64,000 bases of DNA from Chondrus crispus (lineage: Eukaryota > Rhodophyta > Florideophyceae > Gigartinales > Gigartinaceae). Location: NCBI RefSeq assembly GCF_000350225.1, contig NW_005179211.1, positions 234,666 through 298,665 of the forward strand, in the 5' to 3' direction. Within the stretch, counting starts at the first letter, position 1. The number at the start of each line of letters is the position of its first letter. The notes below the pieces were generated by a model, which was not told where the DNA came from, ran no database searches, and saw only the letters and a program-made list of their open reading frames with translations. This document shows positions 20,401 to 31,304 of this stretch, in pieces. The translations under genes and the position numbers were made by a program.

Positions 20401-23400
20401 GTGCCAAGCCTCAATAAACAAGGCACCCTGTCGACCGCTTCGGTACGCGCGCAATCGCAGAGCCGAACGGCCGAAGCGGCAATTTGCTTCTTCAAGAAGC
20501 AAAATTATAAGGTCACCGCAACGGTCGGACAACGACGCGCGATGATGCGCGCCATCACGCCGGTTCTAGATTCGGGCGCCGGTCCGAATCTAATCCACCT
20601 ACGCAGTGTGGCAGAACCGTGGCGCGCTGCCATCCAGTCCGCGCGGAGCCCGCCGCTCATCGACACTTCGAATAGGTCGATGAAGGCCCTCGGCGAGCTC
20701 AAGCTGTACGTCCGGATTGGTGAGTTCGTCTCGCGCGTACCGTTCTTGGTCGTCACCAACCTTGCGGTAGACTGTATCCTCGGAACCACGTTCCTGGATC
20801 GCCACGTGAAGGCGATCCTACTACCGCATAGGAAGGTGCTGTTCCATCATGCGCCGTCCGTAGCGCTGACGGGAGTCACACCCTCGAGGCACGACCGCAA
20901 GATGGCCTCGAGGGGACCGTGGCAGCAGCTCCCGCAGGAGGAAAATTCGTCCGACCGGAAGCGCGCGCAGTTCCCAACGAACGTACCGTCACGGAAAATT
21001 CGCGTGGTCAAGGGAGTCACGATACCCCCGATGACCCAAGCGATGGTACGCGTCGCAACACCGGTTGGGGGGCTTTGCTTCCTGCAAAACCACCCCAAAA
21101 CGGCGCATAAGAATTTATGCCTGATGGCCAAGGGGTCATGGACCTCTTCCCGGGCGAGCTGTTTACGGTGCTTGTTAGCAACTTCGGAAACCGCGCGGTC
21201 CACGTCCCCAAGCATACCGTTGTTGGTCTCGCGTTGCCATCCCCCACACACATCCTGACACTTGGCGTGTCGGTCCCCGGAGAGGCCGACGCTAAGGAAG
21301 GGGGAGGAAACAAAAATAATTCCTCGACCGCTACGGAGGAACAGGCGCGACACGAACAACCAGTTACGGACGATGGCAGAAGAAAATCCTCCACCGCTAC
21401 GGAAGGATACGCGCGTCGCAAAGAATCCGCTACGGACGAGGGCAGGATTAATTCCTCACCCGCGGGGGAAGGTGCGCCACGAGAAGGACCCGTTACGGAC
21501 GATGGCAGAATTAAATCCACCACCGCTACGGGAGGAGGCGCGCGACGCGAAGAACCGGAAACGGACGACGCCCACAGTGGCAATCCCGCTAACGCGGATG
21601 AGCGGACCGATACGGACGCGGAGAAGACCCGCTCGTGGGAAGAAGACGTCCATATTGGTGCAGAAGACAGTACCGTCCGGTCGGAAATTATGGACATGCT
21701 GTCCGAGTTCAAGGACATGTGGTCCGGCCACTTGGGTAAGATCGATGCTACGAAGCATCGCATCGAGCTGAAGCCCGGTGCGAAGCCGATCTACTAAGCA
21801 CCCCACCGAGCCGGACCCATCGCGCGCGAGAAGGAGAAGAAGGAAATCGACCGCATGCTGCGGACGGGAGTCATCGAACCGACATCGGCCGAGTGGGCGA
21901 GCCCCGTGGTCTTCGTCCCTGAAAAGGACGGGACCATGCCGTTCTGCGTGGACTATCGCAAGCTAAACGCCGTTACGGTTCGCGACTCCTACCCACTACC
22001 GCGCATGGACGAATGTATCGACTCGCTCGGCGATGCCACTGTCTTTACCACGCTAGACTGTAATAGCGGGTATTGGAAGGTGGAGGTCGCCGAGGAGGAC
22101 CGCGATAAAACTACATTCGCATCGCATTCGGGCCTCTACCGCTTTCTACGCATGCCGTTCGGTCTCAAAAACGCGCCTGCGACATTTCAACGGGCGGTCG
22201 ACATCATCCTGTCCCGCGTGAAATGGGAGACCGCGCTGGTCTACCTCGATGACGTCATCGTCCACTCGCGAACCGTTACGGAACATATGGCGCACGTGCG
22301 CGAGGTACTACGGCTTCTACATACTGCGGGCGTGTCGCTAAAATTGGCGAAGTGCGCTTTTTTCGACACCTCCGTAACCTATCTCGGGCACGTCATCCGT
22401 CCGGGACGGTTGGAGGTGGAGCGACGCAACGTCATCGCGATCGAGCGCCCGCGCGCGCCTACCAACCAAACGGAACTGCGATCCTTTCTCGGGATGTGCA
22501 ACGTCTACCGACGGTTTGTGCCAGGATTGGCGAAGATCGCCGCGCCGCTGCATAAGAAGACCGGCAAGAATCAGCCCTACGAGTTCGAGATCTTAACCGA
22601 TGCCGAATACGCAGCGTTTGAGGAATTGAAGCGGCGCCTCGTGTCGCCGCCAATCCTCGCGCTGCCCCGCTACGGACGTAAATATACGCTGGACACCGAC
22701 GCGTGCGGACACCAAGTGTGTTGCGCCCTTCTACAGGAGCAACTCGATGGAGGTACTCGACCGATCGGATATTTAGGCTGCGCGTTGACGGATGCGGAGC
22801 GCAATTATACGACTACCGAAAAGGAATGCTTGGCGTAGTGTGGAGCATCCTCACCCTACGGCCGTACCTATACGGAAGCGCGTTTAACCTCCGCACGGAT
22901 CACGAGGCCCTACGCTGGGTCCTCAATTTAGCGGACAGTTCCGGTCGGCTCGCTCGCTGGCGCCTGCGCTTGGCGGAGTACGACTACGAGGTACAGTACC
23001 GCCCAGCCGTCAACCACCAACTCGCGGACGGCGTATCGCGCTTACGTACCGATAGAGGAGACACCGAACCGGTAGATGATGAGGTCCCGTGCTTCGCGGT
23101 CCAGTACGATGAGGGCAGCGAGGCCCTCCTGGACAATGTGCACTGGGACCCGCCGCAAGACCGTCCGGACGGTTGTCACGCGCTCGCGATAACTCCCGAG
23201 GAACGCGACGCTGCGTCCATCTCGGTTGAGGAATTTCTACGCGAACAAGCTGAGGACGCCTTCTGTCGCTTCGCAGCGGAAACCGTCGGGACGCCGAACT
23301 CGAAGTTCGACATCGACCGTTACGGATTTCTCGTGAGGACGTCCCCGCTGGACGGGACCCTGCAGCGCGTGGTACCGACTCGGTTGCGCCCCCGAGTACT

Positions 23401-24742
23401 GTACTTGGCACACCATCCGAGGTTGGCAGGTCACCCGGGAGCGACGCGTATGTACTACACCCTTCGCAGGGAGTACTACTGGCCACACATGGCCAAGGAC
23501 GCGTTTTCGACCGTACGGAATTGCACCTCGTGTGCTGCGACCCGCGGGACGCTTTTCAAGAACCAAAAGGATCTCAAGCTGTTCCCCGCGGCGGGCCCCC
23601 TCGAGTTTGTCGCGATGGACCTCCTGGGGCCCCTGCCCAAGACCGCGCACGGAAACCAACACGTGTTGGTAATTACCAACCGGTTCTCCAAGCTAACGCA
23701 CAGTATCCCGCTCCGGACCACAACCGCTTCGGTCGTCGCAAACGCGTTTTTGGACAACTGGGTCTACGTCTACGGAGCCCTGCGCTGCGTAATAACCGAC
23801 AATGGCCCTCAGTTCGCTGCGAAATTCTTCGACGCGGTATGCGCCCTCCTGGGGGTGCGGCATTATCTCACGACGGCCTACCACCCCTAGTCGAATGGGC
23901 AGACCGAACGGTTCAATCGCACGCTGGTGCAACGCCTCTGGCAATACGTGGAGGAGCACCAGCGCGATTGGGACGACTACATGCAGCCGCTGACCTTCGC
24001 GTACAATACGCAGGTCCACCGGTCGACGGAGGCGACTCCGTTCGACCTGGTGTTAACGCGGCCACCGTCCGGTTTAATTCTCCGCGGTACTGTACCGCAG
24101 GACGCGGGGACCCATCGAGAGGACCCGCGGACCCCGGTGCAGTACAAGCGCGCTACGCTGCGCAAGCTTCGCGACGCGCTCGACCGTGCTCGGAGGAAAT
24201 GAACCGCATCGCAAAAGCGGTACAAGGACAATTTTAACAAGAAGGTCCGCTTCCGTTCGGTCGTTGTGGCGGGCGATTTTGTCTACGTTGATCGCCCGCC
24301 CCGCCCGTTGACAAGGGTCGAGCGACGCACGCGTACGCAAGGTACGACCGGAACGGACGAGCTCTCTGTCAAACTTCTACCAAAGACAGAGGGCCCGTTT
24401 CGCGTGCGTTCCGCTACGGACACCACGGTCCTCATCGAGAAGGACGGTGTGGAGAACCGCGTGAGCATCGACCGCGTTACGAAAATGCCGCGCGGGCCGG
24501 GGGATACTGTCACCTCGGCCATTCCATCCGCATCGGACGCACAAGCCGCTACGCCCCCCCCGGAATACGTCGTTGACGGCATCGTGGGACACCGTACGAC
24601 CCGCGGCGGCACCGAGTACAAGGTTCGCTGGTACGGGTACGCCGCTTCCGACGATACCTACGAGCCCTCCGAGGGGCTCCCGCAGCCGTTTATCGACCGT
24701 TATTGGCGTACGCGCCAAGGGCGGGCACGTGCGCAAGCGTAG
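20401..24742 (+). pseudogene. pol: GypD pol with three nonsense codons and frameshifts
   Basis: Protease with canonical DSG (LDSGAGPN), RT (YLDD near 22245), RNase H (TDACGHQ), integrase (MDLLGPL, TDNGPQF, NGQTERFN) and a C-terminal chromodomain (YVVDGIVGHRT...YKVRWYGY). Lesions: frameshift near 21120-21140, TAA at 21795-21797, one-base deletion near 22836 between RNase H strands, TAG at 23888-23890 just before the integrase Glu, and TGA at 24200-24202. Each stop fits a single C-to-T change in CAA, CAG or CGA. Chromodomains in this element type can guide integration to marked chromatin. The frame is open from a GTG at 20401; the first in-frame ATG is near 20541. Confidence 0.92.
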
Positions 24743-24917
24743 CGCGCCCCGAGGTCCCGCATGGCCACACCGCCAAGACGACTTCGCCATCACGTGCTGC
24801 GCATCGCCGCGCGCGCGCGCCGCGGACAAGTGATAGGATCATCATTAATCGGTCTTGTTTATGGGAAGCGAGGCCCCTAATGGGCTACGCAAAAGGGGGC
24901 GACCAACGGGTCGGGGC

Positions 24918-27197
24918 TCAAGAACGACGCGTGCGCTTAGCCAGCGGAGCCGCCGCGGCATGTTCGGGCGCGAGGCGCGAGGCCCCGACCGTGGCGGCAG
25001 GCATCGGCGGCGCCGCGAGACGTTGGCTGACGACCGCGAGGATGTCCTGCACGCCACGGAGCTTCTCGTGATGCTCGACGCGCTCACGCTCCGCCGCGGA
25101 GGAGGCCTCTCGGAGCGCCGCGACGGTCGTCTTCAACTGCTTGACTTGGTGCATCCACTCGCGCGCCTGCAGTAGCGCCTTCTCAACCGACGAAGGAACT
25201 GTTGCCCCCTCGAAGGAGCAAGCGTACTGCAGGGCAGTGAACGCGGCCTCCTCACGGAGGCGCCCCGGGGAAGACCGGCCGGACGGTTGCGGAGCGGAAG
25301 GAGGCAGCATCAGAGCGGGACGATGATCGCCTTCGGAACCGGTCACCACGGTGATGTGTGAGGGGCTTGAGGTGGGGGCCGAAATTCGCACGACACCGGG
25401 GGGTTCTCTTAAGTCGCGTCGCTCTGGTACAAACCCCTTCGGTGAGTCGCTCTGGATCGAGGCCACGCGAGCGGATCCGCCGCGGGCCGGTACCGCGGTC
25501 TCGACGACGCTTCTCACCGCACCGGTTCCAGCATCGCGCCGCGGCGCGATTTCGGCATCGGCAAGCAATCCGCCCGTGTCACCCGCGTCGACTGTGTCGA
25601 CCGCGCCGTCCACGTCGACCGCGACGGTCGCGTCCGCTAGACCGGGGGCCGCGCTGCCACCATCGGCACCGGTCTCGGCCTCGGCTCCGGAGGGCATTGG
25701 TAAGGTGCACCGCTGGTTCCAGCTCAACCACACGAAGTCCGGTCGGCCGCTCCAATCCTTACCCTCGATGAAGGCCAACAGCTGCGTCGCGTATGTCGCG
25801 TCAAACGCCGTACCCTCGAGGATCCCCGCGATACCGACCGAGCGGATTAAATCGATGAGCCCCGCCGAGAGGCGGAAGAGCAGGCCGCGCTCACCGAACG
25901 GTTCCTCGCGCCGTGCGATCAGCCGCGGGTCGGGACACTTCGTGAAGAACGGCAGTCCTTCGCGAGCGGCGTGTAAGAAGCACAGGAGGGCCAAGACCGC
26001 CCATTCGGAAAGCATGATCGCGTGCACCAAGACGCGCGTTCGCTCCGTTTCCGCGGATTCCGATCGGCGGAGCGGCAACCAATGCGCCGCCACGTACGCC
26101 ATGACGCTCGGCGTCGGTACGCACAGGTACTCCGGCGCCTCGAACCTCGACCAGTTCGTCGGCAGAGCGGGGTACAGGCCGCGCTGCGCTGGGCACCGAG
26201 AAAGACTTGGTGCTGTGCCACATGTGGAAGAAATCGTCCACCCGGCGCCAGCGCAGCCGGCTCTCGCGCGCTGCGTCCTCACCCAACCGCGCTCGGTTCG
26301 CAACGCTGTACCAGCTGTCGAAAGGCCGCGGAAAGGCCACCAAGCGGACGTCGGGCGCGAGGCCCTCGTAGCGGCGATACCGACCGAAGAGGTTCAGCAG
26401 CGAGACGTGGTACTTTTCCTTGCCCTCGCAGCGGACATAGAGCAAGTCACTGCCCGCCGCGGCCACCTTCCGACACGGAGCGTGACGCCATCGCGCCTTC
26501 TACGCGCCGGCGCTGTTCTTTTGCGCCACGGCACCGCGCCCGGACGGAGTCTTGATCGCGCGCACCATCGGAATGGCCGCGAACCTCGCCGCGTCCAGCA
26601 AGTCCCCTGGACATATTCCTCGACAGCAATCGGAGGCTTGCGGCCCGCGGCGCGTCGGCGTGCGCGCCGGCGGCGGTGGTCCATCGAGGACCCGGGCCAC
26701 AGTGAGCGTACGGAGTCGACGCAGCTGCGCAGCCAGGCCGGGGTACTCGGGGCGGTGAATACCGGCCTCAGCGACGTTGTCGCCCCCTGTCCGGCCGGTG
26801 GAAGCGCTACGCTACTCGACGGCGCCGGCGCCGCGTACGGCGCCTCGGAAGCGGCCCTTATGAGCGCCGTGCCCGCAGCGGGCAGCGGCGACATAGGAGG
26901 CGGCGGCAGCTCCACGGGGAGCCCTGGGTCCGCCTCAACCGTTCTTGGAGCCGCGCCCGCGAGGGGCAGCGACGAGGACTGTGTTGCTTGGGCGCCCAGT
27001 GGTGGCGAACCGACCGGTACGGGCGAATCAACTGGCGCTTGCGCGGGCCTCGCCACTCCAGTGAACGGTTGCAGGCCGTCGCGAAGGCGTCGCCGCGGTT
27101 GGAAGGTGGGACCGACCGGCGCCGCCGCCGGAGCCCGAGGCGGATTCAACGGCTGTCTGTACGCGCGCACAGCAGAAGTGTCGCGATGACCGTCCAT
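24918..27197 (-). pseudogene. GypD antisense ORF, frameshifted
   Basis: Same position and orientation as the antisense ORFs of the other elements. An ATG at 27197 opens a Pro/Ala-rich N-terminal part; the likely reading then moves between frames near 26450 and 26230 and continues to 24918. The middle (HAIMLSEWAVLALLCFLHA) resembles the EWA/EWI segments of GypB and GypA, and the end is a coiled coil (LKTTVAALREASSAAERER) with a basic C-terminus (KRTRRS). Similarity to the GypB protein is weak, so homology rests mainly on location and overall organisation. Confidence 0.6.
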
Positions 27198-27515
27198 AGG
27201 TTGGTTGAAGAGCCGCTGTAGGGGGATGTCGTCGTCGCTGTCGGAGGAGGTTTCTGAGTTCGCAGGGGAGTGTTGGGGAAGAATTGGGGGGTCAGTGTGG
27301 ATTGCGTGGGGAGAATCGGAAGACGCGCTCTCTGAATCGGATGAACCCGCGGCGATATATACTGCCAGCTCGCCGACGAGCCAGGGGGCGTGATCGTCTG
27401 CACGGGGGGGTTTCTGTCCCGCATCGTGCGCGATAGAAGGAAACGTCCGGAACGGACCCGCGCGGTCGAGTAGAGGGTCGCTACGGGGACGTAGCGAAAG
27501 CTAAGGGGAGAGGTC

Positions 27516-27643
27516 TGTAGTATAATGACCGGCGCGAGCGCGCGGGGGTCATCGGACGGCCGTGGACGGTATACACGTGGGCGGTTGTGCCCACGTGTAG
27601 CGAGCGCGCGTGCGTGCCGAGCGGTCGTAATCTGGCGTACGTG
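27516..27643 (+). repeat. GypD 3' LTR, truncated fragment
   Basis: A purine tract AAGGGGAGAGG at 27503-27513 is followed by TGTAGTATAATGACC at 27516, consistent with a 3' LTR start. Only 128 bp remain before the GypC LTR. Confidence 0.45.
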
Positions 27644-28505
27644 TGTAGCATGAGCGCAGATCAGCATTAGATTTAGAATTAGATCGCGCGCGCGCACACA
27701 CGTGTACTGTCAGGACTGTCAGGACGCCCGCACACACGTGTACTGTCAGGACTGTCAGGACGCCCGCATACACGTGTACTGTCAGGACTGTCGGGACGCC
27801 CGCACACACGTGTACTGTCAGGACTGTCAGGGCGCGCGCACACACGTGTACTGTCAGGACTGTCGGGACGCCCGCACACACGTGTACTGTCAGGACTGTC
27901 AGGGCGCGCGCACACACGTGTACTGTCAGGACTGTCGGGACGCCCGCACACACGTGTATCATCGGCGCGCGCGCACACACGTGTATGGACAGCGCTACAG
28001 TAGCTGAGTACGGTAGCTCAGCACTGTAACGCGCTACAGTGCAGTACGGACTGTACTGTAGCCCTGTATGATAGACGCGACAGACGCGTAATTGTATATT
28101 AAACCACGGGAACCGACGGCGGCGGAGGGAAGGCAAGCATCGGCTTGGCGAGACCCTCACCGTCGGCTAACCCGGAACGCTTACTCTAACTCGCGCACGC
28201 TCTCTCTGTTCGCGTTTTAGAGTAGAAGGACACGGGTAGCGGACGCGTACGTGCGCGTGTGAGCTAGGATCCGCCTCCGCCCGTCGGCACTGGAGCGTCA
28301 CCCAGTGCCGCGCCGGGGCGTCGAGGCGTCGATCCGCTCTACCGCGTACACTAACGCGTTCGCGACCCGACCCGCTCTACCACCGCTACCGGCCCGTGTC
28401 CTTCCTCACGCGTTGCTTACTGGTCCTTTCTGTTCTTCTCGCGTTCTACAGAGCCTCTTACGCGGACTGAGCATACACCCCTGTCGTTAGGGTGTTTATG
28501 CTACA
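27644..28505 (+). repeat. GypC 5' LTR, 862 bp
   Basis: TGTAGCATGAG...TATGCTACA. It holds the longer 36-bp repeat array, TACAGT/ACTGTA words, a TATA-like TATATTAAA at 28095-28103 and conserved stem-loops, including GGCACTGG/CCAGTGCC at 28286-28309 and a U5 hairpin ACACCC/GGGTGT. Its last bases match the GypB LTR end. Confidence 0.95.
27695..27990. repeat. 36-bp tandem repeat in the GypC 5' LTR
   Basis: Eight CGTGTA sites spaced exactly 36 bp (27701, 27737, 27773, 27809, 27845, 27881, 27917, 27953), with a last degenerate one 27 bp further. Each unit contains the palindrome ACACGTGT and CTGTCAGGACTGTC. The 3' LTR has four. Confidence 0.97.
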
Positions 28506-28506
28506 G

Positions 28507-28525
28507 TGGTCTCCCGACCTAGAAG
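28507..28525 (+). other. GypC primer binding site
   Basis: TGGTCTCCCGACCTAGAAG, identical to that of GypB and GypA, one base after the LTR. Confidence 0.75.
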
Positions 28526-28581
28526 GCCACGCGATTATCGCGAGAAGAATATCGTTCGAATCCGCGTCCGCGCGCGTCGAA

Positions 28582-31167
28582 ATGGAAGAGGGAACCGCCA
28601 ACTCGATTCAGACGGAACCGGCGAATATGGAGTCAACCGCGCGCCGCGCCTCCGAGTCAGGCGCGCTGCGCGCCCCCTTCGGCGGCGGCGCCGCAGGTCC
28701 TACCGACCGCGAACCGTCGCCTGGGTTTTCAGAAGGACGCGCTCGCGCGATGTATGACAGGATCGCGGAATACATCGAGGACGTCCGGACCTCGCTTCGA
28801 ATTGACGTCTCGGACGCGGTATATACGCGCTGTATGGAAGAGCTACGCTCGCTTCGCGAAGGAAGGTTTGACCGCGTCTCCCAATCCTTGGAGAACCTCC
28901 GAGCGCTAGTCGACCAGCTACAGAGTCGGCTAGCGCTCGTTGAGGATTCGCGTCTCGATTCCCCTGTCGAGGACAGGGAAGGCCGCCCTGAGAGGTCGGC
29001 CTCATCAAGACGACCCGACGCACAACCCTTCCCGTCGGCGGAGCAAATACACGCGTTTGCCCATATGGCCGCGGAACTCAACTCGACGCGGAGACGCGCT
29101 CGCGAGGTGGAACAGACCCCGACCAACAGGTCGCCCGGGGCTCCTGCAAGGGGGCCCGGTCCCACTGTTCCCCCGATCGCGTCAGACGCACCGGAGTTCC
29201 AACCGACGGGTGCCGGATCCAGTCGGTACGCGGATGGCCCAAGACCACCAATGGACGCGAATGTCGCGTCCGAAACCCAAGCCCTCCCGTATGTCGCCGG
29301 AGACATACGGGGGATGAGACGCGTACCGTATGCGGACGACCAGGACCGTGGAGGAGCCGCCCGCGGATCAAGAGAACCGATTCTCTCTTTCGATCCTCGC
29401 TGGGGCGGCTACCAGCCGGTGGACCTCACCGCGCATCCCGGTCCGGTCGATATCCGAACGCTGCCCGTCACCCCTTTCGGGACGTTGGGACCCGCGGCAC
29501 CCGGGGTTGAGCCCGTCCATACCATGATACAGGAGTTCAGCGATGTCGCGAACTACCGCATGTATCGGTTGGACAATACGTCGAGGCTCGTTACCTCGGG
29601 AGACGCGGGACGGATCGCGAAGTACGTCCAGCGCTGTCGTGGGATTCGACCCACGATGCGCAGCTTCGACGGCACTGACGCGATTCAGTTACTACCGTTC
29701 TTGAAGGATATACGTATCACCTTCAACGCGCAACACCTAACCGAAGGTGTTGCCGTCCGCGTCTTCGCGCATTTTCTTGAACGCGACGCGGAAAGATTGT
29801 ATACGAGTTACACCATGCGCGGACTACGCGCTGGCCAGCTTCACGACGACGTAAGCTGGCCTGGCCTCGTCAACCAGTTCATCAAACGCTACCTCACGGA
29901 CGACGTGTTAGGTGAAGCGTATGATACAGTCGCGACCGCGCGACAGCAACCCCACGAGACGGAGAACGCGTACGCGGATCGATTGGAGTCTGCCGCGTTC
30001 CGATGCACCGCGGTGTTCACCGAACAAGCACTCGCGCATTATTTCGTGCGCGGACTAGCCCCGGCGACCCGAGCCGCCGTGGCTGAGACGGTGCAACGAC
30101 TGCCCAGATCGCAGAAGACAGACCTCTCAAGCATCCGCCGTATAGCGACGGCGGAAGGTACTACCTTCCGCGCGCGTCGCGGCCTACCCCTGCCGGATCC
30201 GAAACCGGCAGGGAGAGCGGGTCGACCATCGAGGTCGAACGCGACAAGTTCACCCGCGACAGCGCTCCATATTGGAGAAGATGAGTGGCAGGCCGACCCT
30301 GTCCTCATCGCGCGAGGCATGGAGCAAGAGGGAGGTCGACCTCCCACACCGGCGTCAACGCGGTCGACCGGAAGCTTCGCCACCGCGTTCGCGCATACTC
30401 CGCGCCTGCCAAGTGGTACGGACCACAAGGTGCAGGAGCTGGACATTTCGCGTCAAGGAGGGGATCGCATATCGGCAAGCGTCCCCAAGTTAACCGAAGA
30501 GGAGACGCGTCACGCGGCATCTTTCGCATCCACAGACGGTAGCGCGTACGTCTGTTGGCTATGCCGTACGTACGGGCATGCCATGTACGCGTGTCCATTC
30601 CTGTCGCCCGAGCAACGGATGTTCACCGCGTACAGGAATTACAAGTACCAGATGGAGACGCGTCCTGGGATGCACAACCTCCTCCAGCAATCGGTTCGCG
30701 AGGACCGATTTCCGCGTCAAGGGTACCCGAGTCGAGCGGGTGCGGGCGCCCGCTTCCCGCCCCGCGGTGGCGGGTACCGTCGTAACGAACTCGACCAACG
30801 CGGGAGACGCGACTTCCGCCAGGCGGACACGCGATATCCGCGTCAAGACGGAAGGGGAGACCGGGACCGTTCCCGACTCCCGCCGGGGGTACAGAACGCG
30901 ATAATGTACCTCCAGGACTGGGCAGAGGATACGCATGCCCCGCCCAGGGGGGAACGCGAAGGAGATCCGGCACCCGCGGCCCCGCAAATTCTGCAACGTC
31001 CGGACGTGGTGAATCAAGGCCTCGAAGTATCCGAATACTTCGACGAAGCCGCGAGACCGAGATGGACCACGCCCGCGCCCCCACTCGTCGAGGGACGCGG
31101 AGGCGCGCCAGCTATCGGTAGCGACGCGCTTAGCTCCGATAGCTCCGGTAGCTCAAAAAACGCGTAA
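28582..31167 (+). CDS. gag: GypC Gag, about 861 aa
   Basis: Collinear with GypB Gag: charged helix (DRIAEYIEDVRTSLRI), capsid-like domain, CCHC knuckle CWLCRTYGHAMYAC and an Arg/Gly-rich tail. The frame is open back into the LTR, but ATG 28582 (MEEGTANSIQ...) best matches the GypB start. The frame is intact. Stem-loops at GypB positions are kept with changed arms, for example 28962-28978, 29286-29311 and 29371-29386. CGCG is strikingly frequent compared with GypB at the same codons. Confidence 0.93.
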   Translation: MEEGTANSIQTEPANMESTARRASESGALRAPFGGGAAGPTDREPSPGFSEGRARAMYDRIAEYIEDVRTSLRIDVSDAVYTRCMEELRSLREGRFDRVSQSLENLRALVDQLQSRLALVEDSRLDSPVEDREGRPERSASSRRPDAQPFPSAEQIHAFAHMAAELNSTRRRAREVEQTPTNRSPGAPARGPGPTVPPIASDAPEFQPTGAGSSRYADGPRPPMDANVASETQALPYVAGDIRGMRRVPYADDQDRGGAARGSREPILSFDPRWGGYQPVDLTAHPGPVDIRTLPVTPFGTLGPAAPGVEPVHTMIQEFSDVANYRMYRLDNTSRLVTSGDAGRIAKYVQRCRGIRPTMRSFDGTDAIQLLPFLKDIRITFNAQHLTEGVAVRVFAHFLERDAERLYTSYTMRGLRAGQLHDDVSWPGLVNQFIKRYLTDDVLGEAYDTVATARQQPHETENAYADRLESAAFRCTAVFTEQALAHYFVRGLAPATRAAVAETVQRLPRSQKTDLSSIRRIATAEGTTFRARRGLPLPDPKPAGRAGRPSRSNATSSPATALHIGEDEWQADPVLIARGMEQEGGRPPTPASTRSTGSFATAFAHTPRLPSGTDHKVQELDISRQGGDRISASVPKLTEEETRHAASFASTDGSAYVCWLCRTYGHAMYACPFLSPEQRMFTAYRNYKYQMETRPGMHNLLQQSVREDRFPRQGYPSRAGAGARFPPRGGGYRRNELDQRGRRDFRQADTRYPRQDGRGDRDRSRLPPGVQNAIMYLQDWAEDTHAPPRGEREGDPAPAAPQILQRPDVVNQGLEVSEYFDEAARPRWTTPAPPLVEGRGGAPAIGSDALSSDSSGSSKNA

Positions 31168-31274
31168 AGACGGTTACGTTCGCGCGGTCGCGTGAGCCGT
31201 CTTGTCCATATCCCATCGACCCGTCACCGCGAGCCCGACAAGGGCACGGGGGATATTTACCGATAATATCCCCC
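31167..31274 (+). promoter_or_regulatory. GypC gag-pol spacer hairpins
   Basis: AAGACGG/CCGTCTT spans 31167-31203, starting in the gag stop region. A perfect 10-bp stem GGGGGATATT/AATATCCCCC with loop TACCGAT spans 31248-31274. The counterparts in GypB are at 6572-6608 and 6654-6681. Confidence 0.55.
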
Positions 31275-31304
31275 ACTCCCCCACGCGAAGACGCCGAAAC
31301 CCGC

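Larger units (their letters stand above)
2089..27643 (+). mobile_element. GypD: old Ty3/gypsy element, interrupted and decayed
   Basis: Gag, pol with a C-terminal chromodomain, and a reverse-strand ORF are arranged as in the other elements here. The body lies at about 2530-3261 and 18497-27643; the 15.2 kb between is the inserted element GypB. Pol carries three nonsense codons and at least two frameshifts, and the antisense ORF at least two frameshifts, so it is dead. The 5' boundary is uncertain: TGTGTATTCTGACC at 2089 resembles the proposed 3' LTR start at 27516, but the two LTRs could not be aligned. The right end is cut by the GypC LTR at 27644. Confidence 0.8.

Noticed and set aside
27701..27960. 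CRISPR-like array
   Set aside because: The 36-bp units are directly tandem with no unique spacers, and they lie in an LTR of a eukaryotic element.
27702..28007. 101-aa ORF with YCQDCQDARTHV repeats
   Set aside because: Open only because the 36-bp LTR repeat is a multiple of three; both strands are open and it lies inside an LTR.
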